Shown here: positions 23,473 through 30,925 of the stretch, in pieces
Layout of the letters: every line of letters begins with the position of its first letter
How positions within the stretch are numbered: the stretch's first letter is position 1
Source: Labilithrix sp.
GTDB taxonomy: Bacteria > Myxococcota > Polyangia > Polyangiales > Polyangiaceae
Length of the DNA stretch: 44,113 nt
Direction of reading: 5' to 3'
NCBI GenBank assembly: GCA_028287035.1
Contig: JAQBQL010000267.1
Coordinates: 1 to 44,113, forward strand
Program-made: the position numbers and the translations under genes
Notes under the pieces: model-generated
Seen by the model: the letters and a program-made list of their open reading frames with translations, nothing else
The model's database searches: none
What the model was told of the DNA's origin: nothing

Positions 23473-24209
23473 AGGCGGTCGTTCTCGGTGGAACCCACGG
23501 CATGGGACGCGCGGTGGCGCGCCGCCTCGCAGAGCGTGGCGACGACGTCTTCCTGCTCGGGCGCGACGAGGAGGAGCTCACGCGCAGCGTCGGCGACCTC
23601 CGCCAGCGTCATCCCGCGGGGAAGAACCCTGGGCACGCGCACTGCGATCTCGAGAAGCCCGAGGGCTTCGTGGCGGCGCTCGACGCGGCCGACCGCGCGC
23701 TCGGCGACTTCGACACCGTCGTCGTCACCGCCGGCATGTTCGCGACGCAGGAGGTGCTCGAGGGAGACACCGAGCTGAGCCACCGCCTCATGATGGCGAA
23801 CTACTGCAACACCGTCGTCTTCTGCGAGCACGTGCGGAAGCGGCTCCTCGCGCGGGGCGGCGGCAAGCTCGCCGTCTTCTCGTCGGTCGCCGGCGACCGT
23901 GGCCGCAAGACGACGGGCATCTACGGATCGAGCAAGGCGGGGCTGTCGCTCTACCTCGAGGCGCTCGACCACAAGTGGAGCAGCGCCGGGCTCGACGTCA
24001 CGTGCGTGAAGCCGGGCTTCGTCAAGACCGGCATGACCGCCGGCCTGAAGCCGCCCCCGTTCGCGGGCGAGCCCGAGCACGTGGCGGGCGACGTGCTCGC
24101 CGCGCTCGACGGCAAGAAGCCCCTCATCTACACGCCGCGCATCTGGGGGCTCGTCATGTTCGTCATCCGCATGCTGCCTCGCTTCGTGATGCGCAAGATC
24201 GGGTTCTGA
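23469..24209 (+). CDS. Short-chain dehydrogenase, DprE2-like (first copy)
   Basis: 246 residues. Rossmann start 'VVLGGTHGMGRAVARRLAE' (GxxxGxG), 'VVTAG' at strand 4, catalytic 'SSVAGDRGRKTTGIYGSSKA' (Ser, Tyr-x-x-x-Lys) and a hydrophobic C-terminal segment ('GLVMFVIRMLPRFVMRKIGF') as in DprE2, which suggests membrane association near its polyprenyl substrate. Would reduce the 2'-keto intermediate made by the upstream flavoenzyme. Its ATG overlaps the upstream TGA and the next SDR begins 7 bases after its stop. Confidence 0.78.
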   Translation: MKAVVLGGTHGMGRAVARRLAERGDDVFLLGRDEEELTRSVGDLRQRHPAGKNPGHAHCDLEKPEGFVAALDAADRALGDFDTVVVTAGMFATQEVLEGDTELSHRLMMANYCNTVVFCEHVRKRLLARGGGKLAVFSSVAGDRGRKTTGIYGSSKAGLSLYLEALDHKWSSAGLDVTCVKPGFVKTGMTAGLKPPPFAGEPEHVAGDVLAALDGKKPLIYTPRIWGLVMFVIRMLPRFVMRKIGF

Positions 24210-24216
24210 GCGCGCC

Positions 24217-24963
24217 ATGGAGCGGAAGCGAGTCCTCGTCCTCGGCGCGACGTCGGCGATCGCCTCGGAGGTCGCGCGCATCCACGCGGGCCGCGGGGAC
24301 CGGCTCCTGCTGGTCGGCCGTAACGCCGCGAAGCTCGAGGAGGTGGCGCGGCGCTGCGCGGGGACGGACGTTGCGACGCGCGTGGCGGACTTCACCAATC
24401 ACGCGGGCAACGCGGCGCTCGTCGCCGAGGCCGCCGAGCTCCTGGGCGGCATCGACGTGGCGCTGATCGCCCACGGCGACCTCGGCGATCAGCTCGCCAC
24501 CGAGGAGTCGTTCGAGGCCGCGGAGTCGGTCCTCGAGGTGAACTTCACGAGCGTCGTGTCGCTGCTCATCCCGCTCGCGAACCTGTTCGAGGCGGCGCGC
24601 GGCGGGAGCATCGCGGTCATCACGTCGGTGGCCGGCGAGCGCGGGCGCCCGCGCAACTACACCTACGGCGCGGCCAAGGGCGCGCTCGGGATCTACCTGC
24701 AGGGCGTCCGGTCGCGGCTCTACCCGGCGGGCGTGAGCGTCACGACGCTGAAGCTCGGCCCGGTCGACACGCCGATGACCCGCGACCACGCCAAGCACGT
24801 GCTCTTCGGCAAGCCGCCGGCGGTCGCGCGCGACATCGTGCGGGCGGTGGACCGGCGCGTGAGCGAGGCGTACGTGCCCGGCTTCTGGCGGCTCGTGATG
24901 CCGGTGGTCCGGCTCACCCCCGAGGCGATCTTCCAGCGCCTCGGGTTCCTCTCGAACCGCTGA
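24217..24963 (+). CDS. Short-chain dehydrogenase, DprE2-like (second copy)
   Basis: 248 residues. 'VLVLGATSAIASEVARIHA' (GxxxxIA variant of the nucleotide loop, as in DprE2), 'ALIAHGDLGDQ', catalytic 'TSVAGERGRPRNYTYGAAKG' and the C-terminal 'WRLVMPVVRLTPEAIFQRLG' tail. This copy looks closer to true DprE2 than the preceding one. Two different SDRs behind one DprE1-like enzyme suggest two reductions or two products. It is the last gene of the unit; repeat array C begins 27 bases past its stop. Confidence 0.8.
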   Translation: MERKRVLVLGATSAIASEVARIHAGRGDRLLLVGRNAAKLEEVARRCAGTDVATRVADFTNHAGNAALVAEAAELLGGIDVALIAHGDLGDQLATEESFEAAESVLEVNFTSVVSLLIPLANLFEAARGGSIAVITSVAGERGRPRNYTYGAAKGALGIYLQGVRSRLYPAGVSVTTLKLGPVDTPMTRDHAKHVLFGKPPAVARDIVRAVDRRVSEAYVPGFWRLVMPVVRLTPEAIFQRLGFLSNR

Positions 24964-24990
24964 CCGCGCGCGGGCGGGCGGTACCCGAGG

Positions 24991-25181
24991 GGCCCAAACT
25001 CGTTCGGATCCCTCACCATGCGCGGCCCACGCGGCGTGTCCGAGGGGCCCAAACTCATTCGGATCCCTCACCGTGCGCGGCCCACGCGGCGTGTCCGAGG
25101 GGCCCAAATTCGTTCGGATCCCTTACCGTGCGCGGCCCACGCGGCGTGTCCGAGGGGCCCAAACTCGTTCGGATCCCTCAC
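24991..25181 (+). repeat. Tandem array C: four 55-bp units with the same core
   Basis: Core copies begin at 24991, 25046, 25101 and 25156, each 55 bp apart: GGCCCAAACTCGTTCGGATC followed by CCTCAC, with one or two substitutions in copies 2 and 3. The spacer (contains GCGCGGCCCACGCGGCGTGT) is conserved within the array and unlike those of arrays A, B and D. It lies in sense orientation 27 bases downstream of the second SDR. Confidence 0.9.
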
Positions 25182-25250
25182 GAGCTCCCCGGCGGCCTGC
25201 CTCCACGCCGCCCTCGACCCCTCCCCCGACGGCCGTTCGCGCCGGCGTTT

Positions 25251-25390
25251 GGCGGGGGATCCGAACGATTTCTGGGGCGTTGCACCCGTCGGGGGACGTG
25301 GCGTTTGGCGGGGGATCCGAACGATTTCTGGGGGGCTGCACCCGTCGGGGGACGTGGCGTTTGGCGGGGGATCCGAACGATTTCTGGGGC
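25251..25390 (-). repeat. Tandem array D: three inverted 56-bp units with a variant core
   Basis: Copies begin at 25251, 25307 and 25363 (56 bp apart): GGGGGATCCGAACGATTTCT, i.e. the core CGTTCGGATCCC in reverse orientation with altered flanks. The spacer (contains TGCACCCGTCGGGGGACGTG) is private to this array. In minus-strand terms it lies in sense orientation after the stop of the penta-haem cytochrome gene, 36 bases away. With array C it accounts for most of the 462-bp convergent gap. Confidence 0.9.
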
Positions 25391-25425
25391 CGTCCGCATT
25401 GCGCTCGCGGCCGCGCCGCCCGCGC

Positions 25426-26823
25426 CTACTCGATGCAGCGGTAGCCGCCGTCGCTCGTCCACTCGCGCGTCGCGCCGCCGAGCTCGTACGTCGGGACACG
25501 GCCGAGCACCGCCGGGTCGAGATCCTTGGTCGCCACGAGGTCGTCGAGCAGCTCGAAGTCGACGGGCCGCATGCGGACGCGCATCGTGACGCGGTCGGGA
25601 GCGGGCAGCGGCAGCGTGAACACCTTGGTGACGGAGTGCACGAACGCGGGGTCGAGCGGATCGGCGGTCACCGCGAACGGCAGCAGGCTCGACTCGACAC
25701 GGGCCGCCTGCCAGAAGAGGTGGGTCTCGCGATCGTCGGCGCCGTAGATCGTGTCGCGCAGCAGCCAGAGATCGCGGTCGGCGCCCAGCATGCTGGTCAC
25801 GGCCTTGCCGTCGGGCACCACGCCCGTCGCATACACCCGCGCGCCGCCGCGATAGGCGACGAGCTCGAGCCACGCGCGGCGGTCCTGCGCGGCGCCGCTC
25901 GGAAACTTGTGACCCGCGAAGGCGTTGTCGAGCGTGACCTCGGCGACCACCCCGGCCGGGCTCTGCTTCACGCACAGCTTCGTGAGCAGCGTCGCGTCGA
26001 GGAGGCGCTGCACCGAGGCGCGCTGCTCCTCCATCCCGGAGAAGGGCGTGAGCGCCACGTCGACCGCCGCCATCGAGTGGTCGTGGATGCGCCGCACCGG
26101 CGCCCCCGGCACGGCCGCCGCCTGGCCGTCGCGCCCTTCCATGTGGCATTTGCCGCACGCGAGCTGACCGGGCTTCGCGTAGAGCGAGGCCTGCCACTCG
26201 TCGAACGTGCGCTCCACGTGCGCGCCGAGCGAGGTGACGACGTCGTGGCACGTGCCGCACAGCGCCGACGACGCCGGCTGCTCGCGATCGTGGAGGGTCG
26301 AGTAGAGAGCCGCGTGCGGCGCGGCCACGGGGCTCGCGAGCCCGCCGCGTAGCGCGCCGTCCTGCGCGAGCCGCAGGGGATTGTTGTGCGTGCCCTCGAC
26401 AGCGTCGACCGAGTGACAGAAGTAGCAGGTGACCCCGCGCAGCGAAGGCGGGAGCTCGGCGAGGTTGAGGCCATCGGTCGTCTTGCCGAGGCGGACGGCG
26501 AGCGGCGCGTGACAGCTCACGCAGAGGGAGCCCGCCTGCCCGTTCGTCTCGCGCTGCATGCGCTTGTTCATGGCCACGAAGACGGGGTCGTCACTCGCAT
26601 AGGCGTGCATGCTGCCCGCCCATTCCTTGAAGGCGGCGTCGTGGCACGGCAGGCAGTTGTTCGGGTCGAGCAGCGCCTCGCCGGTCAGGGTGGGCGGGGG
26701 CGCGGGAGCGGACGGGTCGGGTCCGCACGCCGCGCTGAGCGTGGCGCCCACGACGGCCGCCGCGAGGAGCGACGCCGCCCCGAGCCACATCGTGCCCCGC
26801 GCGCCCCGCGTCACCGAGGTCAC
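25426..26823 (-). CDS. Penta-haem c-type cytochrome lipoprotein
   Basis: 465 residues. The GTG at 26823 overlaps the upstream TGA as GTGA; signal peptide with lipobox 'LSAAC', then a Pro-rich linker. Five CxxCH haem sites are visible in order: 'NCLPCH', 'LCVSCH', 'TCYFCH', 'LCGTCH' and 'ACGKCH', all in the first ~250 residues, the pattern of the cytochrome c554-type fold. The C-terminal ~200 residues lack haem sites and look like a beta-sandwich ('VAEVTLDNAFAGHKFPSGAA', with His in a common distal-ligand style motif). Electron transfer at the membrane surface is likely; partner and acceptor unknown. Last gene of the RegBA-headed operon. An ATG 33 bases downstream is the alternative start. Confidence 0.8.
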   Translation of the reverse strand: MTSVTRGARGTMWLGAASLLAAAVVGATLSAACGPDPSAPAPPPTLTGEALLDPNNCLPCHDAAFKEWAGSMHAYASDDPVFVAMNKRMQRETNGQAGSLCVSCHAPLAVRLGKTTDGLNLAELPPSLRGVTCYFCHSVDAVEGTHNNPLRLAQDGALRGGLASPVAAPHAALYSTLHDREQPASSALCGTCHDVVTSLGAHVERTFDEWQASLYAKPGQLACGKCHMEGRDGQAAAVPGAPVRRIHDHSMAAVDVALTPFSGMEEQRASVQRLLDATLLTKLCVKQSPAGVVAEVTLDNAFAGHKFPSGAAQDRRAWLELVAYRGGARVYATGVVPDGKAVTSMLGADRDLWLLRDTIYGADDRETHLFWQAARVESSLLPFAVTADPLDPAFVHSVTKVFTLPLPAPDRVTMRVRMRPVDFELLDDLVATKDLDPAVLGRVPTYELGGATREWTSDGGYRCIE

Positions 26824-27314
26824 CCGTCCACGCAGAACGAGAACACGGCGTCCTGCGCGGCGGCATCCGGAAGCGTGATGCTCACCGTCACGCGCCACAG
26901 GCCGGGCATCGGGAAGTAGAGGTTCGTGACCTCGTAGGTGCCGCCGCCCTTCGCGGTGACCGACGGCTTCACCGCGCTGCCGTGGCCGTGATCGGGCATG
27001 AACGGCACGACCGAAAGTGACGCGCCGTCGAGCGGCTTCCCGCCCGCATCGAGCACCTGCAGCGTGAGCGTGTTCGTGAGCTTCGCCGGAGGCGCGGGCA
27101 CCGCATCCAGGACCTTCACGGTGAGGGCGGCCGCGGTGCTCTTGGCGAGACCGGGCGCGTACACGTCCTTGCGCGTGTCCGCGGCGCAGGCGGTCGAGGT
27201 GGCCGCGTCGGGCGCGCCCGGCTCGTTCCCGTCACTGCTCGTGCAGGCGGCACCGGCGACGCACGCGAGCACGAGCGCGAGCACGAGACCTGACGTGCGC
27301 GGGCGGGCGGGCAT
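26820..27314 (-). CDS. YtkA/FixH-like lipoprotein (third copy)
   Basis: 164 residues. Signal peptide with lipobox 'VAGAAC' (about Cys24), then a single beta-sandwich domain: 'LTNTLTLQVLDAGGKPLDGA', 'VPFMPDHGHGS' and 'NLYFPMPGLWRVTVSI'. The M-P-x-HGHG segment followed by a P-G-x-W strand is the YtkA-like pattern and may bind metal. It lies between a mono-haem and a penta-haem cytochrome. It is one of three related lipoproteins in the operon, which resemble each other in this motif only. Confidence 0.75.
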   Translation of the reverse strand: MPARPRTSGLVLALVLACVAGAACTSSDGNEPGAPDAATSTACAADTRKDVYAPGLAKSTAAALTVKVLDAVPAPPAKLTNTLTLQVLDAGGKPLDGASLSVVPFMPDHGHGSAVKPSVTAKGGGTYEVTNLYFPMPGLWRVTVSITLPDAAAQDAVFSFCVDG

Positions 27315-27337
27315 CAAACGCCTCGTGACCCTAGCAC

Positions 27338-27718
27338 TCAGTCGTTCTTCGCGCCGCAGACCAGCCACGCGAGCAGCGTCTGGCGCTCCTGCGCAGGGAG
27401 CGCGCCCGCGTCGGGAAGCGGCATACGGCATGCTGCGACCTGCGTCAGGACCGCCGCGCGCTGCGCATGGATCTCGTCGTAGCTGGTGAGGAGCCGGTCC
27501 GGGTTCGCGCCGCCCGGCCGGTGGCACGTCGCGCACGAGGCAGTGACGATCGGCGCGACGTCCTTCGCGTACGACGGAGGCGACGCCGGACAGGTGCGCG
27601 GGACGTCGTCCGGACACGCCCCCGGGCCAGGCGAGGCGCTCTCGTCCGAGCACGCGCTCGCGAGCGCGCCCGCGGCGACGAGCACCACCCCGAGCAGCAC
27701 GCCGCGCGCGGTTCGCAT
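27338..27718 (-). CDS. Mono-haem cytochrome c lipoprotein
   Basis: 126 residues. Lipobox 'LASAC', then a short linker and one cytochrome c domain with 'SCATCHRPGG' and a distal Met in 'ACRMPLPDAGAL', followed by 'ERQTLLAWLVCGAKND'. The layout matches small cytochrome c subunits that carry electrons to larger multihaem partners. The ATG (27718) overlaps the upstream stop as ATGA. Probably passes electrons with the penta-haem protein two genes downstream; inferred from order only. Confidence 0.8.
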   Translation of the reverse strand: MRTARGVLLGVVLVAAGALASACSDESASPGPGACPDDVPRTCPASPPSYAKDVAPIVTASCATCHRPGGANPDRLLTSYDEIHAQRAAVLTQVAACRMPLPDAGALPAQERQTLLAWLVCGAKND

Positions 27719-28329
27719 CAGGGGACGTTCACGAAGAACGCGGCGTGACCGTGGGGCGACTCGTCGCCGTCCGCGCAGGTCGCCGCAAAGTGGAACCGGA
27801 CCGTCCAGCGGCCGGGCTGATCGAACCTCACGGGCCCGATGGCGTAGTTGCCCGCGCCGCCCTCGACGGTCTTCACGTCGGTGTTGGGGGCGGGATGCGT
27901 GTCGTTCAGGAAGATCTCGGTGTACGGGTTCGCCCCGAGCACGGGCTGGCTCGTCGCGCGGTGGGTCGCGTGGACCATGAACCTGACGTCGGCGTTGACG
28001 CTCACCGGAGAGGACGTCCACGACACGTGATACTTGCACTCGTCGTCCTCGCCCTCGGAGCCGAAGAGCGTCACGCCGTGCTCGTCGGCCTCGCCGTGGT
28101 CGTGCTCGCCGGCGTCCTCGTCGTGCTCGTGGCCGCCGTCGGCGCTGCAGGCCGCGGGATCGACGGTGACGACGCGGTCACCGCAATGCGTGTCGGCGGC
28201 GCCGCTCACCGCCGCCGCGGTCGACTGCGGGCCGATCTCCGGCGCGGGATCATCGGACGAGCACGCGACGACGATCGCCGACGTCGTCGCGACGACAAGG
28301 ATGCACCCGAGAGCTGCTGCGCGCTTCAT
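27718..28329 (-). CDS. His-rich YtkA/FixH-like lipoprotein (second copy)
   Basis: 203 residues. Lipobox 'IVVAC' (about Cys23). Residues ~65-85 are strikingly His/Glu/Asp-rich ('GGHEHDEDAGEHDHGEADEH'), a likely metal-binding loop or sponge. After it comes a beta-sandwich with 'VNADVRFMVHATHRATSQPV', 'PYTEIFLNDTHPAPNTDV' and 'FDQPGRWTVRFHFAATCADG', the YtkA/FixH-like scaffold. A zinc or copper carrier role is plausible given the neighbours but not shown. ATG at 28329, with a 58-bp gap to the redoxin gene upstream. Confidence 0.72.
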   Translation of the reverse strand: MKRAAALGCILVVATTSAIVVACSSDDPAPEIGPQSTAAAVSGAADTHCGDRVVTVDPAACSADGGHEHDEDAGEHDHGEADEHGVTLFGSEGEDDECKYHVSWTSSPVSVNADVRFMVHATHRATSQPVLGANPYTEIFLNDTHPAPNTDVKTVEGGAGNYAIGPVRFDQPGRWTVRFHFAATCADGDESPHGHAAFFVNVP

Positions 28330-28387
28330 GAGCCCATCATGAACGAGCGGCGCGGGCGCGAGCGCGTGGTGTATTGACGCACCCTCG

Positions 28388-28969
28388 TCAGCGCTTCATC
28401 AGCGCGCAGCCGAGCGTCTTGCCCTCGGCGACCCGCGGCTCGCGGCCGGCCAGGAGATCGTCGAGCGCATCTCGCAGGAAGAACCGAGCGTCGTCGGTCA
28501 TCCGGTTCTTGTCGCTGTCGATGCCGCCGCGGTACCGGACGCGGCCGCTCGGGTCGAGGACGACCGTGAACGTCGCGTACTCGGCGCCGAGCGCGTCGGC
28601 GAGCTTGGCACCCGGATCGAGAGCGATCGCCGGAAGCCCACGCTCCGACGCGGCGCGCGCGTCGCCTTCGCGCGTCCCCGACACCTCGGAGTCGACGAGC
28701 ACGAGACGCACGCCGCGCGGCCCGTAGGCGTGCTCGATCTCGCGGAGGCGAGCCTCGTGCGCGCGGAAGCACGGGCAGTGGTCGGCGTAGAAGACCACCA
28801 CGGTGAACGGCGCGTGGCCGAGGTCGGCAGGCACCGCGAAGCCGCCCCCCGAGGAGGCGGAGAGCGTGAGCTCGGGCAGCGCCGCCCGAGGCTCCGCCCG
28901 GGGGCCGGACCCGCAGGCGGCCCCGAGCAGCACCAGCGACAGAGCGACGAGGCGCGAGGTCAGTACCAT
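28388..28969 (-). CDS. Redoxin/thioredoxin-fold lipoprotein
   Basis: 193 residues. Lipobox 'LLGAAC', then a thioredoxin-fold domain: 'FTVVVFYADHCPCFRAHEAR', with two Cys in a C-P-C arrangement rather than CxxC, then 'GVRLVLVDSEVSGTREGD' and 'ATFTVVLDPSGRVRYRGGID', ending in a conserved-looking 'GKTLGCALMKR'. This is an AhpC/TSA-like periplasmic redoxin, probably for thiol or metal-site maintenance. The start overlaps the outer-membrane protein gene by 10 bases, and it is transcribed with the cytochrome genes downstream. Confidence 0.75.
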   Translation of the reverse strand: MVLTSRLVALSLVLLGAACGSGPRAEPRAALPELTLSASSGGGFAVPADLGHAPFTVVVFYADHCPCFRAHEARLREIEHAYGPRGVRLVLVDSEVSGTREGDARAASERGLPAIALDPGAKLADALGAEYATFTVVLDPSGRVRYRGGIDSDKNRMTDDARFFLRDALDDLLAGREPRVAEGKTLGCALMKR

Positions 28970-29889
28970 GCGTAGAGCGCCGTGATGAGGAGGCCGACGG
29001 TCGCCGGCTGGTTCTTGCCGAAGGACGGGATGGGCGGGCTCAGGTTGAGGCCGCCCTGGAAGCGGAAGTGGTCGCTCACCGGCGCGACCCCGGTGAGCGC
29101 GACGACCGGAATGCGCCGCGACGACCCCGCCACCGTGGCGCCCTGCACCTCGCTCGAGCCCTCCGCGGTGAACGAGACCGATGCCGCCACCGCGTAGTCG
29201 CGCGGCAGCGAATAGGCGACCGCGGCGAGGGCCGTCCATTGCGTGCCGAGCGTCGTCGACACGCCGTTCGCGGTCCGCGACGCGCGCTTGGCCACGATGC
29301 CGTAGGCGCTCACCAGCCAGTTGCCGAAGAGTTGCTCGACGGTAAGACCCACGTTGCCCTGGAAGGCGCCGATGCCGGTCGCGTCGGTGGCGAGCGGCTG
29401 GCTCGCGTCCTCCGGGGTCCGGCCGGACGGAAACGTGATCCCGGCGAGCGCCGCGACGCCCGGCACGTACCGGTGCATGCCCGCGTACACGAGGTCGTAG
29501 CGGGCGCTCAGGTTGACGTCACCGAGCCCCGCGCCGACCTCGGAGATCCCGCCCGCGGTGCGACGGTTCTCGACGAGCGGCACGAGGAGCGCGAGCTGCG
29601 CCCGGTCGACCACCGGGAGCCGCACCGCGCCGATGAGATCCTGCTCGAAGTTCTGCTCGCTCGCGCCGGCCTGAGGCGTCCCGTAGTGGCCCCCGCTGTC
29701 GAACGAGCCGATGACGTGCGCGGCGCGGGCCTGCAGCGCGATGAGGGCGTCCTCGTGCACCGCGAGCCGCCCCGGCGTCACCACCCCGGAGCCCGCGCAG
29801 CACGCCTGGGCACGCGCGTCGCGCGCCGCGCCGAGGAGCATCACGAGGCCGAGGAGCGCGCTACTGGATCTCGAACTGGGCCGTCGCAT
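28960..29889 (-). CDS. Outer-membrane beta-barrel protein, transporter-like
   Basis: 309 residues. Signal peptide ending at 'ARA-QACCAGSG'; the double Cys directly after cleavage is notable. The mature part is amphipathic beta-strands ('RAQLALLVPLVENRRTAGGI', 'VNLSARYDLVYAGMHRYVPG', 'PVSDHFRFQGGLNLSPP') ending in 'TALYAWY' with a C-terminal aromatic, so an outer-membrane barrel. It recalls the PF13557 (phenol-degradation MetA-like) channel group but this is visual. It overlaps the YtkA-like gene upstream by 29 bases and the redoxin downstream. May pass or sense a small molecule or metal for the envelope redox system. Confidence 0.7.
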   Translation of the reverse strand: MRRPSSRSSSALLGLVMLLGAARDARAQACCAGSGVVTPGRLAVHEDALIALQARAAHVIGSFDSGGHYGTPQAGASEQNFEQDLIGAVRLPVVDRAQLALLVPLVENRRTAGGISEVGAGLGDVNLSARYDLVYAGMHRYVPGVAALAGITFPSGRTPEDASQPLATDATGIGAFQGNVGLTVEQLFGNWLVSAYGIVAKRASRTANGVSTTLGTQWTALAAVAYSLPRDYAVAASVSFTAEGSSEVQGATVAGSSRRIPVVALTGVAPVSDHFRFQGGLNLSPPIPSFGKNQPATVGLLITALYAWY

Positions 29890-30301
29890 GATCGCTCGTG
29901 GCGCCGCCGATGGTCGTGCGGATCTCCCAGAGCCCCGGCATGAAGAGACTGACGTTCTCGGCGATGTAGACGCCCGGCTCCGCCGCCGCCCGGACGGTGG
30001 GCGACACGGACGCGCCGTGACCCATCGCGGGCATCCATGGCGTGACCGACACGTCGAGGCCCGCGGCCGGCGCTCCGTCGGCGACGCGGGTGACGACCAG
30101 GCGGAGCGCGTTGACCCCGCGCGAGGGCTGCGCGGCGGGCGCGCTGTGAATGGCGATGCGGAGCGCGCTGGCGTCGCCGGTGACCACCGCGGCCGGCGCG
30201 TCCGCGAAGTCGGACGGTGAGGCGGCGCCGTCGCTCCCGCACCCGCCCGAGGCGGCCGCGACGGCGAGGGTCACACCGAGGACGAGGAGCGCGGCTCTCA
30301 T
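29861..30301 (-). CDS. YtkA/FixH-like lipoprotein (first copy)
   Basis: 146 residues. Signal peptide with a lipobox-like 'ASGGC'; mature beta-sandwich with 'NALRLVVTRVADGAPAAGLD', 'TPWMPAMGHGASV' and 'NVSLFMPGLWEIRTTIG'. The W-M-P-x-M-G-H-G motif is the clearest YtkA-like signature of the three copies and contains Met and His suited to copper. ATG at 30301 is preferred over an upstream ATG because of the signal peptide. The 75-bp gap to the FmdE-like gene shows no terminator. Confidence 0.75.
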   Translation of the reverse strand: MRAALLVLGVTLAVAAASGGCGSDGAASPSDFADAPAAVVTGDASALRIAIHSAPAAQPSRGVNALRLVVTRVADGAPAAGLDVSVTPWMPAMGHGASVSPTVRAAAEPGVYIAENVSLFMPGLWEIRTTIGGATSDHATAQFEIQ

Positions 30302-30376
30302 GGCTTCGAGGAGCACTCTAGCCCGCGGCCTGCACGCTGCCCCCGCGTCATATCGTCGCGCCCCCCCTCGGATCGG

Positions 30377-30925
30377 TCAGGGGCCGATCGCCTCGAACAC
30401 GTCGCGGTCGGGCAGCGCCATCGCCTCCCGCCCTGCATCGAGGAGGCGCGCGCGCGGCACGTCGAGGAAGCGCGCCGCGAAGGCAGGGCTCACGCGCAGG
30501 GTGAGCGTCTGACCCGTCGACTTCCGGCGGTAGGTCGTTCGCGTCTCCGCCGCTGGCGCCCGCTCGAGGCTCAGGTTCAGTTTCCCGAGGCTCGCTCCGG
30601 TCGACGCCGCGGCTCCGTCAGCGATGCATGCATACTGCACTTCGGCGGGCGTGTGATGAACGACCTCGAGATCGAAGCTGCCGCGCGGTAGGCCGAGGGC
30701 GATGAGCGCGTGCTCGCCCATGCGGTAGCCGGCGACCGCCCACGGGCCGGCGCCGCCGTGGACGCGCGCCACCTCGGCGAGCTTCGTGTCGAGGTCGGAC
30801 GGGGGTGACGCTGCCGCGTGCTCGACGTGCCCCGCGCCCGGCGCGTGAGGAGGGGGCGCCGCCGGGGGCGGCGGGGCGCACGCGGCGAGGGCGAGCGTCA
30901 GGAGGAGCGGAGGCCAGGATCTCAT
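30377..30925 (-). CDS. FmdE-like domain lipoprotein
   Basis: 182 residues. Lipobox 'LALAAC', a Pro/His-rich linker, then a domain with 'HGGAGPWAVAGYRMGEHALI' and 'VVHHTPAEVQYACIADGAAA', resembling formylmethanofuran dehydrogenase subunit E-like proteins. In the family's metal-binding form the first motif reads HGHLCPG; here the Cys is gone (HGGAGPW), so the normal site is altered. FmdE-like proteins occur with molybdenum/tungsten or metal-handling genes, but the function is unclear. The start overlaps the regulator's stop as ATGA, which places it directly under RegBA control in the operon. Confidence 0.6.
   Translation of the reverse strand: MRSWPPLLLTLALAACAPPPPAAPPPHAPGAGHVEHAAASPPSDLDTKLAEVARVHGGAGPWAVAGYRMGEHALIALGLPRGSFDLEVVHHTPAEVQYACIADGAAASTGASLGKLNLSLERAPAAETRTTYRRKSTGQTLTLRVSPAFAARFLDVPRARLLDAGREAMALPDRDVFEAIGP

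Noticed and set aside
24964..25425. CRISPR array
   Set aside because: The conserved part is short and the spacers are near-identical within each array instead of unique; no cas genes are present.
24964..25425. Insertion sequence or transposon remnant
   Set aside because: No transposase frame and no target duplication seen; the units are tandem with fixed period rather than a single element with terminal repeats.
26386..26919. Plus-strand frame opposite the penta-haem cytochrome
   Set aside because: The opposite strand carries five CxxCH motifs and a signal peptide; the plus frame has no recognisable content.
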